A stretch of DNA of 64,000 nucleotides from contig CAWBGG010000009.1 of the NCBI GenBank assembly GCA_963788205.1, forward strand, positions 310,001 to 374,000, in the 5' to 3' direction. The stretch is from CAVVMA01 sp963788205. Lineage in GTDB: Bacteria; Desulfobacterota; Binatia; Binatales; Binataceae. Below the pieces are notes generated by a model. That model was not told the origin of the DNA. It did no database searches and saw nothing but the letters and a program-made list of their open reading frames with translations. Below are positions 19,557 to 27,944 of this stretch, one piece after another. The first letter of the stretch is position 1, and each line of letters starts with the position of its first letter. A program made the position numbers and the translations under genes.

Positions 19557-20799
19557 CTACGCCGAGACCACAATCGCGCCTGCGACGCGGGCCTGCTCGG
19601 AGTCCAGCGATAGGCACCCCCACGAGGCCGCCGCGCCCAGCACCAGCAGCATCGCGAACAGCTCAAACGCGCCGTTGTAACTGCCCGAAACGTCGTAGAT
19701 TCGGCCGGCGACGAATCGGGCCAATCGCGGCCCCGACCGTGTTGAACAGGCCGGTCAGGCCCGAAAGCGATCCGAAGCGTCTTAGTCCCAGCGACTCGAC
19801 CATCACCAGCGGCACCAGCACTAGCGGCGCGCCCAGCGTAATCCCGACGATCACGATCGCCGGGAACAGCACCGCCGTGTGATGCGCCCCCAGCATCGCG
19901 ATCGAGCCGGCGGCCGCGATCGCGAAGTTGAGCGTCAACGCGACCCGGCCGCTCACCCGGTCGGCGAACAGCCCCATCAGGACTTTCCCGGTCGAGGTGA
20001 AGACGAACGCGGCGCTCATAATCGCCGCGGCTGCGGCCTGCGCGTAACCGATTCCGACCAGATAGGAGATCATATGCGCGACCAGCCCGGCCGCGCTGAT
20101 CGCATAGCAGAGCTGCGCAAGCGCGACCATCCAGAACGAGCGCGATCGCAGCGCCGGCCCGACCTCCAGTCCCGGCAGCGCCTGCGCCTGCTCGGCCAGC
20201 GTCAGCTTGCCGGCCGCAGCAGCGGCGGGGCGCGTTCTGATCATCAAAAGCAGGACTGGAATCACGATCACGATCATCGGCAGGCCCAGCGTGACGTATG
20301 CGGTGCGCCATCCGCTATGCGTGATCGCGCGGCTGGCGACGATCGTCATCGTGGCGCCGCCGAGCGAGGTTCCCGCCATCGCCACGCCCATCGCCAGGCC
20401 GCGCCGCGCGCCGAACCAGTTCGCGATCACCATCGAGGCCGGCAGCAGCGTGCTCGCGGTGACGCCCAATCCGAGCAGGGCGTAGGCCGCGACCATCGGG
20501 GGAAACGCGCCGACGCGGCTGGCGGCCAGAAACGCGAGTCCGGCCGCGGCGGCTCCCGCGCTCATCACAATCCGCGCTTCGACCCAGTCCAGCAGCCAGC
20601 CGACGACCGGCACGCCGAATCCCGCCGCGGCGGCGAGCACGGAAGGCAGAATCGAAACCTGCGTGCGGCTCCATCCGAACTCCTTGAGCAGCGGAGGAAA
20701 GAACACGCCGGTGGTGTTATAGCCGCCGCCGAAGACGAGCAGGTTGGTCACGAACAGGCTCGCCACGATCAGCCACGCCTGGCGCTCCGATTTGGTCAT
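19557..20799 (-). pseudogene. MFS transporter with a 1-bp frameshift near the C-terminus
   Basis: A major facilitator protein of about 413 residues once repaired, in the monocarboxylate/oxalate-formate antiporter-like group (MTKSERQAWLIVASLFVTN, then a first span with FGGGYNTTGVFFPPLLKEFG). The frame is normal up to FNTVGAAIGP, then turns into Arg-rich nonsense. Dropping one base near 19716 restores FVAGRIYDVSGSYNGAFELF and the last transmembrane helix up to a TAG at 19557-19559. Translation should start at the ATG at 20797-20799; the reading frame continues upstream only into island DNA. This start codon overlaps the attL repeat, so insertion of the island replaced its upstream region. Confidence 0.82.
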
Positions 20800-20817
20800 G
20801 CGCAGAGAGTTATAGTC
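20798..20817 (+). repeat. attL: 20-bp direct repeat
   Basis: The sequence ATGCGCAGAGAGTTATAGTC is identical to the copy at 41510-41529. Its first two bases are part of the start codon of the minus-strand MFS gene. Its reverse complement holds TATAAC nine bases before that ATG, a possible -10 element. It is not part of a tRNA. Confidence 0.85.
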
Positions 20818-21022
20818 TCCATATTGACACTTCGCAAGGCAGGTTTGAAACGATGAGAAACTTTGAGACACGTCAGGAAGTAGGACCGAGCCGTTGGCAT
20901 CGAGGCATCGAAACACACTGTGGCACAAGGGGTTCAGGCTGCTATACTACACAAAGTATCTTGGCGTATCTTCCGCACGGTTACGCGGCGGTATCTGGCT
21001 GGCGGTCGCGCGGCGATGGACG

Positions 21023-21045
21023 TTAGTACCCCTGTAGTACCCCGC
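21023..21045 (+). repeat. Paired AGTACCCC repeats, left integrase arm-site candidate
   Basis: Two tandem copies (TTAGTACCCC, then GTAGTACCCCGC) sit just upstream of the integrase start. The same pair in the same orientation occurs at 41429-41450, about 60-80 bp inside the other att repeat. Paired repeats near both ends are what integrase arm-binding sites look like; binding is inference. Confidence 0.55.
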
Positions 21046-21099
21046 GAGGCGAAACACGAAGGCACAAAGCACCAAAGTCACACAGCGACGGAGAGCAAT

Positions 21100-22377
21100 A
21101 TGACAACACGCATGGCTGAGTCGGTCGAATTGAATGGGGCGTTCGTGAGGGGCGTCAGGCCGCCCAAGAGCGGGCGCGAAGACCATTGGGACGGCAAGCT
21201 ATCAGGCTTCGGCCTTCGCGTCGCTGCGAGTGGAGTGAAGACCTGGACGCTGATGTATTACAACGCGGCGGGTATCAAGCGGCGCTACACGCTCGATTCG
21301 ACCGAAGTGTTGAGCGCAGCCGCGGCTCGCAAGCTCGCGGAAAAGGTGTTGGGCAAAGTCGCCAACGGCGCCGACCCTGCGGGGGAACGTCATGCAACGC
21401 GGGAAGCTGAAAAGTGTGCCCGTGAGGCCGCAAAGCGTCCGAGCGATACGCAAGCGCCGCAGACGATGGACGAACTTTGCACGCTCTACATCGAACGCTA
21501 CGCGGCGGAGCACAAGAAGGCGTCTTCCGTCGCGGGCGACAAGCAGATGATCAACCGCGACGTGCTGCGCGCATGGGCAGGCCGCAAGCCAGGCGATATA
21601 ACCCGCGCGGACGTGATCGCCCTGCTCGACAGCGTCGTGAGAAGGGGCGCGAGTGTTCACGCAAACCGGGTGCGTTCGCTGCTCTCCAAGATGTTCAACT
21701 TCGCCATTGCTCGCGGCTTGCTGACGGTCAATCCGGTTGACAAGACAGAGCGGCCAGGCGAAGAGCATACGCGCGACCGCGTGCTCGACAGCGAAGAGAT
21801 ACGCCGGCTGTGGTTTGCGCTCGACAGCATGGGGGCTCAGACTGCGGCGGCCTTTCGCCTCGCGCTGTTAACGGGCCAAAGAAAGAGTGAAGTCCTTGAT
21901 GCGAGCTGGCGCGAGTTTGATCTTGAAAAGGGCTGGTGGACCATCCCTGGCGAGCGCGCCAAGAATCATCAGAGCCATCGCGTCCCAATCGTCGCTGTAG
22001 CGTTGGACATCTTGAAAACGCTGCTGGACGCGCCTCGCGAAGATGGCCGCCTATTCGCTCAAGCGGAACAGAATAGACACCATGAGCGGATGCAGGACAT
22101 CCGCAAGACGGCGAGCCTTGAAAACTTCGAGTTTCACGACCTTCGCCGAACGATGGCGACCGGCCTTGCTGAGCTTCGCGTCGAGCCCGTGGTAATCTCG
22201 AAGCTGCTCAATCACACGCTCGCGGGCGTGACGTTCAAGCACTATTTGAAATTCGAGTATGATGAGCAGAAGCGCGCGGCTCTTCTCAAATGGGACGCGC
22301 GGTTGCGCGAGATTGTGACCGGCGAGAAGCCGCGCGGCGAAGTGATCGATCTACGGCCGGCCACGGCGGCAGCTTAG
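21100..22377 (+). CDS. int: Tyrosine-type site-specific integrase
   Basis: A 425-residue integrase of the P4-like class. It has an N-terminal DUF4102-type arm-binding domain (KSGREDHWDGKLSGFGLRVA), a SAM-like core-binding domain around residues 130-220, and a catalytic domain with Arg in LLTGQRKSEV, HxxR in FHDLRRTMAT, the LLNHTLAGVT block and a C-terminal Tyr in HYLKFEYDEQKR. The ATG at 21100 is preferred because GGAGAG precedes it by a few bases; an in-frame extension back to 20920 crosses the tandem repeats and has no family similarity. It reads away from attL and should catalyse excision and integration at the 20-bp core. Confidence 0.93.
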   Translation: MTTRMAESVELNGAFVRGVRPPKSGREDHWDGKLSGFGLRVAASGVKTWTLMYYNAAGIKRRYTLDSTEVLSAAAARKLAEKVLGKVANGADPAGERHATREAEKCAREAAKRPSDTQAPQTMDELCTLYIERYAAEHKKASSVAGDKQMINRDVLRAWAGRKPGDITRADVIALLDSVVRRGASVHANRVRSLLSKMFNFAIARGLLTVNPVDKTERPGEEHTRDRVLDSEEIRRLWFALDSMGAQTAAAFRLALLTGQRKSEVLDASWREFDLEKGWWTIPGERAKNHQSHRVPIVAVALDILKTLLDAPREDGRLFAQAEQNRHHERMQDIRKTASLENFEFHDLRRTMATGLAELRVEPVVISKLLNHTLAGVTFKHYLKFEYDEQKRAALLKWDARLREIVTGEKPRGEVIDLRPATAAA

Positions 22378-22633
22378 CAAGCCCAAGCGCGCAGGGCGCG
22401 AACGGCCTGCCGAAGTCGCCGCGCGGAGAGCGTCGCGACCGCGTAGCGGCGCGACTTCGATTCGCAGAAGAGCGCGGCCCCTCTCTGGGCGACGCGAAGC
22501 GCGCGCCCGCTACAAGGAGGCAGACCGCCCGTAAAGGGGGGGAGCCGAAGGCCGAAAAGGGGACGCCGGCAGCGCATCCACTGCGGGGCCGTGCCCACGC
22601 CTGACGGCACGCCCGCGTCCGTCCCGTGGATAG

Positions 22634-23578
22634 TCAGTTGCGCGCAAGCCAGCCCCTGACGGTCTTGGTGTCGGTGCCAAGCTGCTTGGCGATGGCCGCG
22701 TGCGGCGTGCCCTTTTTCCGCAGCTTCCGTGCCTTGTCTTTACGCTCACGGTACGCGGCGACGCGGCACCGCGCCGAGCAAAACTTCGCTTCGGTTCGCC
22801 CACCACCTTTCGGAGCCGTGCGAGGTAGCGCATAGGGATCGCCACACCGCGCACAAGTCCTAAATTCCTGGCGCTCGTGGACGGCGACCGCCGCTTGTAT
22901 CCAGAGCGCACCCAATAGGTTCTTGGGGCCGAGCCAAATGTGGGTCGTCGGTTGTGGCTGCAAACGATAGAGGAACTCCGGCGCCGCGTGTCGGCCAAGG
23001 CGCTCATTGAGCAGGTACGCCAGCCAAGCCCACGCACGATACGGCACTGAGGAAGTAGGAACGTCGGCAAAGTACGGGATGTCAGGCAGCATCGAGCGCA
23101 GCCAACTGTCATCACCTGCTTTTATGGCATCCCAGAGGCTGACAATGCGCTGCATTTCGCCGATCGCCGCTGCCCATTGCTCCAATTGCTCGCCATGCAA
23201 GAAGTACCGGGGATCGGATGGCGGTTTGGAGCCTAAATACACGCGACCGTGGGGATTGTCTTCGGCGGATTCGCTAAATAGACCGCCGAAGCGGTTGGCG
23301 AATGCTAGGACGCCCTCTTCGGTCGGCTTGGTCTTCGCGAAAATCCGAAAAAGTCCGGTGTATTCTCTGAGCGGTTGGTAGGAGCGAGAATTCAAAGCGC
23401 GGTCGGCAACAATGCTGGCGACGACTCGCGGGGCCACTTCAACCGTCTCGGGCTCCATGACGAGCCAGCGCCCCACGATGCCGGTCGTCGAGGTGCCGTT
23501 CTGCCAACTATAGCCACCACTGGACAGGAGCCATAGGAACTCAGCCGGAATGGGCTTGCGTCTGCGTGAGGCCGGCAT
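22634..23578 (-). CDS. Zinc-ribbon/HTH protein, predicted element regulator
   Basis: A 314-residue protein with no family I can name for the first ~230 residues. The C-terminus has a four-Cys ribbon (CARCGDPYALPR, then FCSARCRVAAYRERK), as in CGNR-like and mobile-element zinc ribbons. It ends with a short helix-turn-helix (HAAIAKQLGTDTKTVRGWLA). This architecture is frequent near integrases of actinobacterial and proteobacterial elements. It is divergent from the AlpA-like gene, with palindromes in the shared intergenic region, so a regulatory role on the element is likely but inferred. The 256 bp between it and the convergent integrase contain no gene. Confidence 0.75.
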   Translation of the reverse strand: MPASRRRKPIPAEFLWLLSSGGYSWQNGTSTTGIVGRWLVMEPETVEVAPRVVASIVADRALNSRSYQPLREYTGLFRIFAKTKPTEEGVLAFANRFGGLFSESAEDNPHGRVYLGSKPPSDPRYFLHGEQLEQWAAAIGEMQRIVSLWDAIKAGDDSWLRSMLPDIPYFADVPTSSVPYRAWAWLAYLLNERLGRHAAPEFLYRLQPQPTTHIWLGPKNLLGALWIQAAVAVHERQEFRTCARCGDPYALPRTAPKGGGRTEAKFCSARCRVAAYRERKDKARKLRKKGTPHAAIAKQLGTDTKTVRGWLARN

Positions 23579-23587
23579 GTTCGACGT

Positions 23588-23667
23588 ATATCAAGGTCGG
23601 AATTACAAAGCAACGTGTATCTCTTCAAGGCTCTTGATATGTAACGAGCTTATGGTCTAAGCTACAT
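23588..23667. promoter_or_regulatory. Divergent AT-rich region with two dyads, operator candidates
   Basis: It lies between the divergent zinc-ribbon/HTH gene and the AlpA-like gene. One dyad is ATATCAAG (23588-23595) with CTTGATAT (23633-23640). A second is AGCTTA-tggtc-TAAGCT (23647-23663), bracketed by ATGTA and ACAT. The stretch is clearly more AT-rich than its surroundings, as expected for a promoter/operator block. Confidence 0.5.
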
Positions 23668-23702
23668 AGCGACGAACGTCCGAGGGCTGCTGGCAATTTT
23701 TC

Positions 23703-23721
23703 TGCCGCACGCAGTGCGGCA
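23703..23721. promoter_or_regulatory. Perfect palindrome just upstream of the AlpA-like gene
   Basis: TGCCGCAC-GCA-GTGCGGCA is an 8-bp perfect dyad with a 3-bp spacer. It ends directly before the ribosome-binding GGGAGCG of the next gene. It could be an operator for either local HTH protein or a leader hairpin that limits translation. Confidence 0.5.
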
Positions 23722-23735
23722 AGGGAGCGAAAACG

Positions 23736-23987
23736 ATGACTGCTTCAACCGAACAGCTTTACGATATGCCGATGCTCGAAGACGCGCTGCACCTGAGCCG
23801 CGTATCGATTTTCCGGCTCTGGGAGCGCGGAGAGCTAAAGCGCCTGAAAATTGGCAGGCGGTCGTTTACCCGAGGCGCCGACCTGAAGGCGTTCATTGAG
23901 AACTGTCGAACCGGCAAGGTGCGTATCTCAAAACCGAACCTTGCGGCGAAGAAGCGCAACGACCACAAGGACCGGCCAACGGCCTAG
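23736..23987 (+). CDS. AlpA/excisionase-like HTH protein
   Basis: An 83-residue DNA-binding protein with the winged MerR-like HTH17 pattern: MPMLEDALHLSRVSIFRLWE, then RGELKRLKIGRRSFTRGADL. Such proteins act as excisionases (RDFs) or activators of integrase genes in P4-like elements. A good Shine-Dalgarno (GGGAGCG) precedes the ATG. It is followed after 16 bp by the primase-helicase gene and is probably co-transcribed with it. It is the best candidate for the directionality factor of the element. Confidence 0.8.
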   Translation: MTASTEQLYDMPMLEDALHLSRVSIFRLWERGELKRLKIGRRSFTRGADLKAFIENCRTGKVRISKPNLAAKKRNDHKDRPTA

Positions 23988-24003
23988 CAACAGTAAAGCG
24001 GCC

Positions 24004-26757
24004 ATGCCGGAAAGTCCGCGCTCGTCTAACGGCGACGGTTCACTGGAGTTTGCACTTCGCCTCGTCCGCGCAGGATTAAGCGTTATTCCGATCCGGTGCG
24101 ACGGCACGAAGGCGCCGGCCCTCAAGCGCTGGAAGCCCTATCAGAAACAACGCCCTGATGACGCAACGATCGTCGCGTGGTTCGCCAAAAAGGACCGGCC
24201 CGGTATCGCGATCATTTGCGGAGCGATCAGCGGGAACCTGGAGATCATCGACGGCGACGACCGCGCAACCTTTGAAAACTTCCACGGCGCCGCCATACAA
24301 GCGGTCCCAAAGATCGCGAATAGCCCGCTGATAGAAACACCGAGCGGCGGGTTTCATCTCATCTATCGCTGCGCCGGGGCGGTCGCTGGAAATCAGAAGC
24401 TCGCCGAACGGCCGCTCGAAGGTGGAAAGCGCGAGACTCTTCTTGAAACCCGCGGTGAAGGCGGATACGCACTCACCGTTGGTTCGCCGCCAGAGTGCCA
24501 TGAACTGCGCAAGCCCTACCGTCTGTTAAAGGGGAAGTTCGAGGACATTCCCGTTCTCACCGAAGAGGAGCGCGCGGCTCTGCTCGCGTGCGCCGCCTCG
24601 TTCAGCGAATTGCCGACGGTCACCGGTGAAGACCAGTCCGCTGAGAGCGAGAGATCGCCATCTGGAACGGCCGTAAGTGCTGACAGGGAACGGCCAGGCG
24701 ACGACTTCAACCGGCGTGCGTCATGGAGCGAGACTCTGACTCCGCACGGGTGGCAGTCGATGCGTGTCTCTGACGGTGTCGAATTCTGGCGGCGACCCGG
24801 AAAGAACCAGTGCGGCTGGAGTGCGACGACGAACTACCGAGGCAACGGCCTGTTGCACGTCTTTTCGAGCAACGCAGCGCCGTTCGAGGAGGGCCGCAGC
24901 TACAGCAAGTTTGCCGCTCTAGCCCTGCTCGAGTACGGGGGCGATTTTCGCGCAGCCGCACGTCGGCTCGCAGAGAAGGGCTATGGCGTCGGCGCATCTC
25001 ATCCTGACGCGACCGAGAAGTCGGGCGTCCGATTTCCCTTCCAACTGAACGACGAAGGTGTGGAGTATGCGGAGGAGCGCGACGGCGGCGCCAGCACAGA
25101 TTGGGTGCGTGTCTGCTCTTATCTTAAAGTCGCGGCGGCGACGCGAAGCGAAGGTGGTCAAGATTGGGGGCGGCTGCTCCAGCTGCGAGACGCGGACGGC
25201 AACTGCCACGAATGGGCAATGCCGATGAGCCTGCTCGCAGGCGACGGTGTTGAGTATCGGGAGCAGCTGCTCGCGATGGGCGTGACGATAGAGCCCGGCA
25301 TCAAACCGCGTGGGAGACTGCACCAGTACATCTCATCGACCGTGCCGCCCGTGCGGGCGCGCGCGGTCACGAGACTCGGTTGGCAGGGTCCGGCGTTCGT
25401 TCTGCCGGACGTAGTCTTTGGTAATACTCAGTCAGAGAGAATTCTTTATCAAACTGCTCATCCAATTGAGCACACGTTCAAAATACGTGGAACGCTCGAT
25501 CAATGGCAAAAGGAAGTAGCGGCCCTCTGCGCAGGGAATTCACGCCTTCTGTTCTCGGTCTCATGCGGGTTCGCAGCACCGCTGCTCTACCTCACCAATA
25601 GCGAGAGCGGCGGCTTCAACTTTCGCCATAGTTCATCAATTGGTAAGACCACGGCGCTGCGGGTAGCGGGATCAGTGTGGGGCGGGAGCGATGCTCCGCT
25701 CGGGTACCTACGCCAATGGCGTGCGACCGCTAACGGCCTGGAAAGCGTGGCAGCGCTGCATTCCGACACACTCCTTGCTCTCGACGAGATTTCGCAGGTC
25801 ACCGCGCGGGAAGCGGGCGAGACCGCGTACATGCTTGCCAACGGCCAAGGCAAACAGCGCGCCGGGCGCGACGGCTCAGGGCGACCGCCGGCAACCTGGC
25901 GAATCCTATTCCTTTCTTCGGGCGAGATTTCCCTTGCCGACAAGATTCGGGAAGATCCGCGCGTTCACGTCACGGCAGGGCAGGAAGTGCGAATCGTAGA
26001 TATTCCGGCTGACGCGGGCGCTGGCCTCGGCATCTTCGAAGATCTGCACGGATTCGGCAATGGCCAACTGTTCGCGGACCATCTGATCAAGATCAGCGGT
26101 AAACTGTACGGAACTCCGATTCGCGCGTTCCTAGACCGGGTCGTTCGGGATACCGAGAGGTGCGTTTCGACAGTCAAGCGCCACCAGGCCGACTTCCTCG
26201 GAAAATATTGCCCAACCGATTCCGATGGCCAAATAAGACGTGTTGCCTCGCGCTTCGGGCTGGTCGCTGCCGCAGGCGATCTGGCGATCGCTCTGGGCGT
26301 GTTGCCGTGGTCGCCCGGAGTGGCCGAGCAAGGCGCCGCCTCATGCTTCAAGGCATGGCTCGACGAGCGCGGCACAACCGGTCCTGCTGAAATCGCGGCC
26401 GGGATCGCACAAGTGCGCAAGTTTCTGGAAATGCATGGCGACTCTCGCTTTGCAAATTGGGAAGGAGATACCGAAAGGAATTGGCACGTGATCAATCGCG
26501 CCGGGATTCGTAAGCAGGTAAGTGAGGGCGCCGAATTCTTCATTCTGCCCGAAGTCTGGCGCTCCGACGTTTGCGCCGGATTCGACGCAGGGCTTATCGC
26601 TCGCGAGTTAAAGAAACGCGGCTGGCTCATACCCGATCGGAGCGACGACAAGGTCCAGAGCGTCCACCGGCTCCCCGACATCGGCAGAAAGCGGGTCTAT
26701 CATATGAGCGCAAAATTCCTAGCGGATGCGCCGCGCGAGCCCGGTGAGGAGGGTTAG
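24004..26757 (+). CDS. Replication protein: N-terminal PrimPol domain plus DUF927 helicase
   Basis: A 917-residue protein. Residues ~15-210 form a bifunctional primase-polymerase domain (LSVIPIRCDGTKAPALKRWK, then GNLEIIDGDDRATF with the metal-binding acidic pair, and LIETPSGGFHLIYR with the conserved His). The second half is a DUF927-type superfamily 3-like ATPase with Walker A SSSIGKTTALR and Walker B DTLLALDEISQVTAREAG, followed by GQGKQRAGRDG. It would prime and unwind element DNA after excision. The ATG at 24004 was chosen because upstream codons overlap the AlpA-like gene in another frame. Non-coding DNA with GGTGAC repeats follows immediately. Confidence 0.85.
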   Translation: MPESPRSSNGDGSLEFALRLVRAGLSVIPIRCDGTKAPALKRWKPYQKQRPDDATIVAWFAKKDRPGIAIICGAISGNLEIIDGDDRATFENFHGAAIQAVPKIANSPLIETPSGGFHLIYRCAGAVAGNQKLAERPLEGGKRETLLETRGEGGYALTVGSPPECHELRKPYRLLKGKFEDIPVLTEEERAALLACAASFSELPTVTGEDQSAESERSPSGTAVSADRERPGDDFNRRASWSETLTPHGWQSMRVSDGVEFWRRPGKNQCGWSATTNYRGNGLLHVFSSNAAPFEEGRSYSKFAALALLEYGGDFRAAARRLAEKGYGVGASHPDATEKSGVRFPFQLNDEGVEYAEERDGGASTDWVRVCSYLKVAAATRSEGGQDWGRLLQLRDADGNCHEWAMPMSLLAGDGVEYREQLLAMGVTIEPGIKPRGRLHQYISSTVPPVRARAVTRLGWQGPAFVLPDVVFGNTQSERILYQTAHPIEHTFKIRGTLDQWQKEVAALCAGNSRLLFSVSCGFAAPLLYLTNSESGGFNFRHSSSIGKTTALRVAGSVWGGSDAPLGYLRQWRATANGLESVAALHSDTLLALDEISQVTAREAGETAYMLANGQGKQRAGRDGSGRPPATWRILFLSSGEISLADKIREDPRVHVTAGQEVRIVDIPADAGAGLGIFEDLHGFGNGQLFADHLIKISGKLYGTPIRAFLDRVVRDTERCVSTVKRHQADFLGKYCPTDSDGQIRRVASRFGLVAAAGDLAIALGVLPWSPGVAEQGAASCFKAWLDERGTTGPAEIAAGIAQVRKFLEMHGDSRFANWEGDTERNWHVINRAGIRKQVSEGAEFFILPEVWRSDVCAGFDAGLIARELKKRGWLIPDRSDDKVQSVHRLPDIGRKRVYHMSAKFLADAPREPGEEG

Positions 26758-26809
26758 GCCGCCGCATCGCCTTTCTTTTCGAGGTTGTATACCAAAATCG
26801 GGGAGACGC

Positions 26810-27049
26810 CGGGTGACAAGGGTGACATGCGCGGAAACTCTTGCTCGCATAAAGGTTTCTTTCCTTGGGTGCGCCGGCACCCAACCGAAAAAGCCGAGAG
26901 TGACGCCGGTGACAGGCCAACCGCGCCGCACGGCTGTCACCCGAGTTACCCAAGCCTCAAAGACGCTGGGTGACGGAGCCGAAAGCGACGCTACCCCAGC
27001 AAATCAGACATGTTTCCAGAAATCTGTCCCCACGTCACCCTTGTCACCC
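26810..27049. repeat. GGTGAC repeat cluster with a perfect 16-bp inverted repeat; origin candidate
   Basis: GGGTGACAAGGGTGAC at 26810-26825 is the exact reverse complement of GTCACCCTTGTCACCC at 27034-27049. Between them are further GGTGAC or GTCACC units at about 26908, 26936 and 26969. The stretch 26758-27078 follows the replication protein gene and has no convincing gene. Short repeats beside a PrimPol-helicase gene resemble iterons, so this may be the element's replication origin. Confidence 0.5.
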
Positions 27050-27078
27050 AGAGCACGGAAGGCGCAGGAGCGGTAGTG

Positions 27079-27507
27079 TCAGAAGCCCCGCCTAGTGCCA
27101 GCCGCGAAACGTCTGTAGAAGGTGCCGCGCAGCGGTAAGCCTCGCAGGCTCGTTCTCGGTGGCTCGGATGAAGGAACCACCACGGCGGTCCTCGGTTCGA
27201 CGGGCGACCTCGGCAGAGGTAGCAGATAACTCAAATCGCCAAACATCAGTCGGTGCATCAGGCCCTCTGAGTAGCCGAACCGAGCCACGAGCCCTGACAA
27301 ATCGCCCACCGGAACACCTTTCGCCCGCAGGCGTTTCGCGTAGGAATCGCTGATGAGGCCGAGTCTGCGGCGCAACTCGGCTTTCCGGCGCCTCGATGCA
27401 ACTGCCTTCCTAAGCGCCGGCCAGCCGAGCCGCCGAGCCTTCTTTGCGCTTCTCAATCCCGCCAGCCGCGCGAGCATCCGCCGCGCCTCATCGGAAGACT
27501 CGATCAT
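27079..27507 (-). CDS. Hypothetical protein, Arg-rich
   Basis: A 142-residue open frame. The N-terminal half is helical and very basic (MLARLAGLRSAKKARRLGWP, SRRRKAELRRRLGLISDSYA). The C-terminal half is Pro/Arg-rich. No domain is recognised and there is no clear Shine-Dalgarno before the ATG. It may be a small nucleic-acid-binding protein of the element, or a chance frame in GC-rich DNA. Confidence 0.35.
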   Translation of the reverse strand: MIESSDEARRMLARLAGLRSAKKARRLGWPALRKAVASRRRKAELRRRLGLISDSYAKRLRAKGVPVGDLSGLVARFGYSEGLMHRLMFGDLSYLLPLPRSPVEPRTAVVVPSSEPPRTSLRGLPLRGTFYRRFAAGTRRGF

Positions 27508-27545
27508 GATGATATTCTAGCTCATGAACGGGCGCGGGGGGTACC

Positions 27546-27698
27546 ATGCAGGTTAGTTCGCGCATTTGGCCGAAACCTCGGGAAAGCCTGAGGTTTTTCA
27601 CGGGCCGGGATTTAGCGGATGAAATCATGCGCCGCGCTACTCGCGAGGCGGAGTCAAAACCGGTCGATCTGAAAATTGAAGAGTCCCGCAGAAAATAA
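27546..27698 (+). CDS. Possible 50-residue small protein
   Basis: The frame runs ATG at 27546 to TAA at 27696-27698. The product is charged and soluble: MQVSSRIWPKPRESLRFF at the start and KPVDLKIEESRRK at the end. Composition looks protein-like (no long Arg runs), and GCGGGGGG precedes the start by about 5 bp. There is no known family. Otherwise the 437-bp stretch 27508-27944 holds nothing I can name. Confidence 0.3.
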   Translation: MQVSSRIWPKPRESLRFFTGRDLADEIMRRATREAESKPVDLKIEESRRK

Positions 27699-27944
27699 GA
27701 GTTTTTCCGTTTTTCGGGCGAAAATTCATGCGCCAACCTCTCTGTTCTTCTAAAACTGGGGTTTTGGATACGGCGGGGACACCAGCGCCAAATTTGCCGC
27801 AAATTTCCTGAAGGTTTTCTGCCACCACGAAATGAGCTATCCTGCCGCCAGAATTGTGGGACAAGCTCAACTCTGGGCCGCCGGACACCGCCAGTGGGCG
27901 TTGGCGAATTTCACAGAGTCGGGACGTACAAACGCAGCGGGGAA

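Noticed and set aside
20798..20817. att site in a tRNA gene
   Set aside because: The 20-bp repeat and its flanks do not form a tRNA 3' end; the repeat overlaps the start of a protein gene.
26726..27076. A Val-Thr/Arg-rich protein encoded across the GGTGAC cluster
   Set aside because: The frame overlaps the end of the primase-helicase gene. Its 'VTRVT' content simply reflects the DNA repeats, and inverted copies argue for a DNA-level function.
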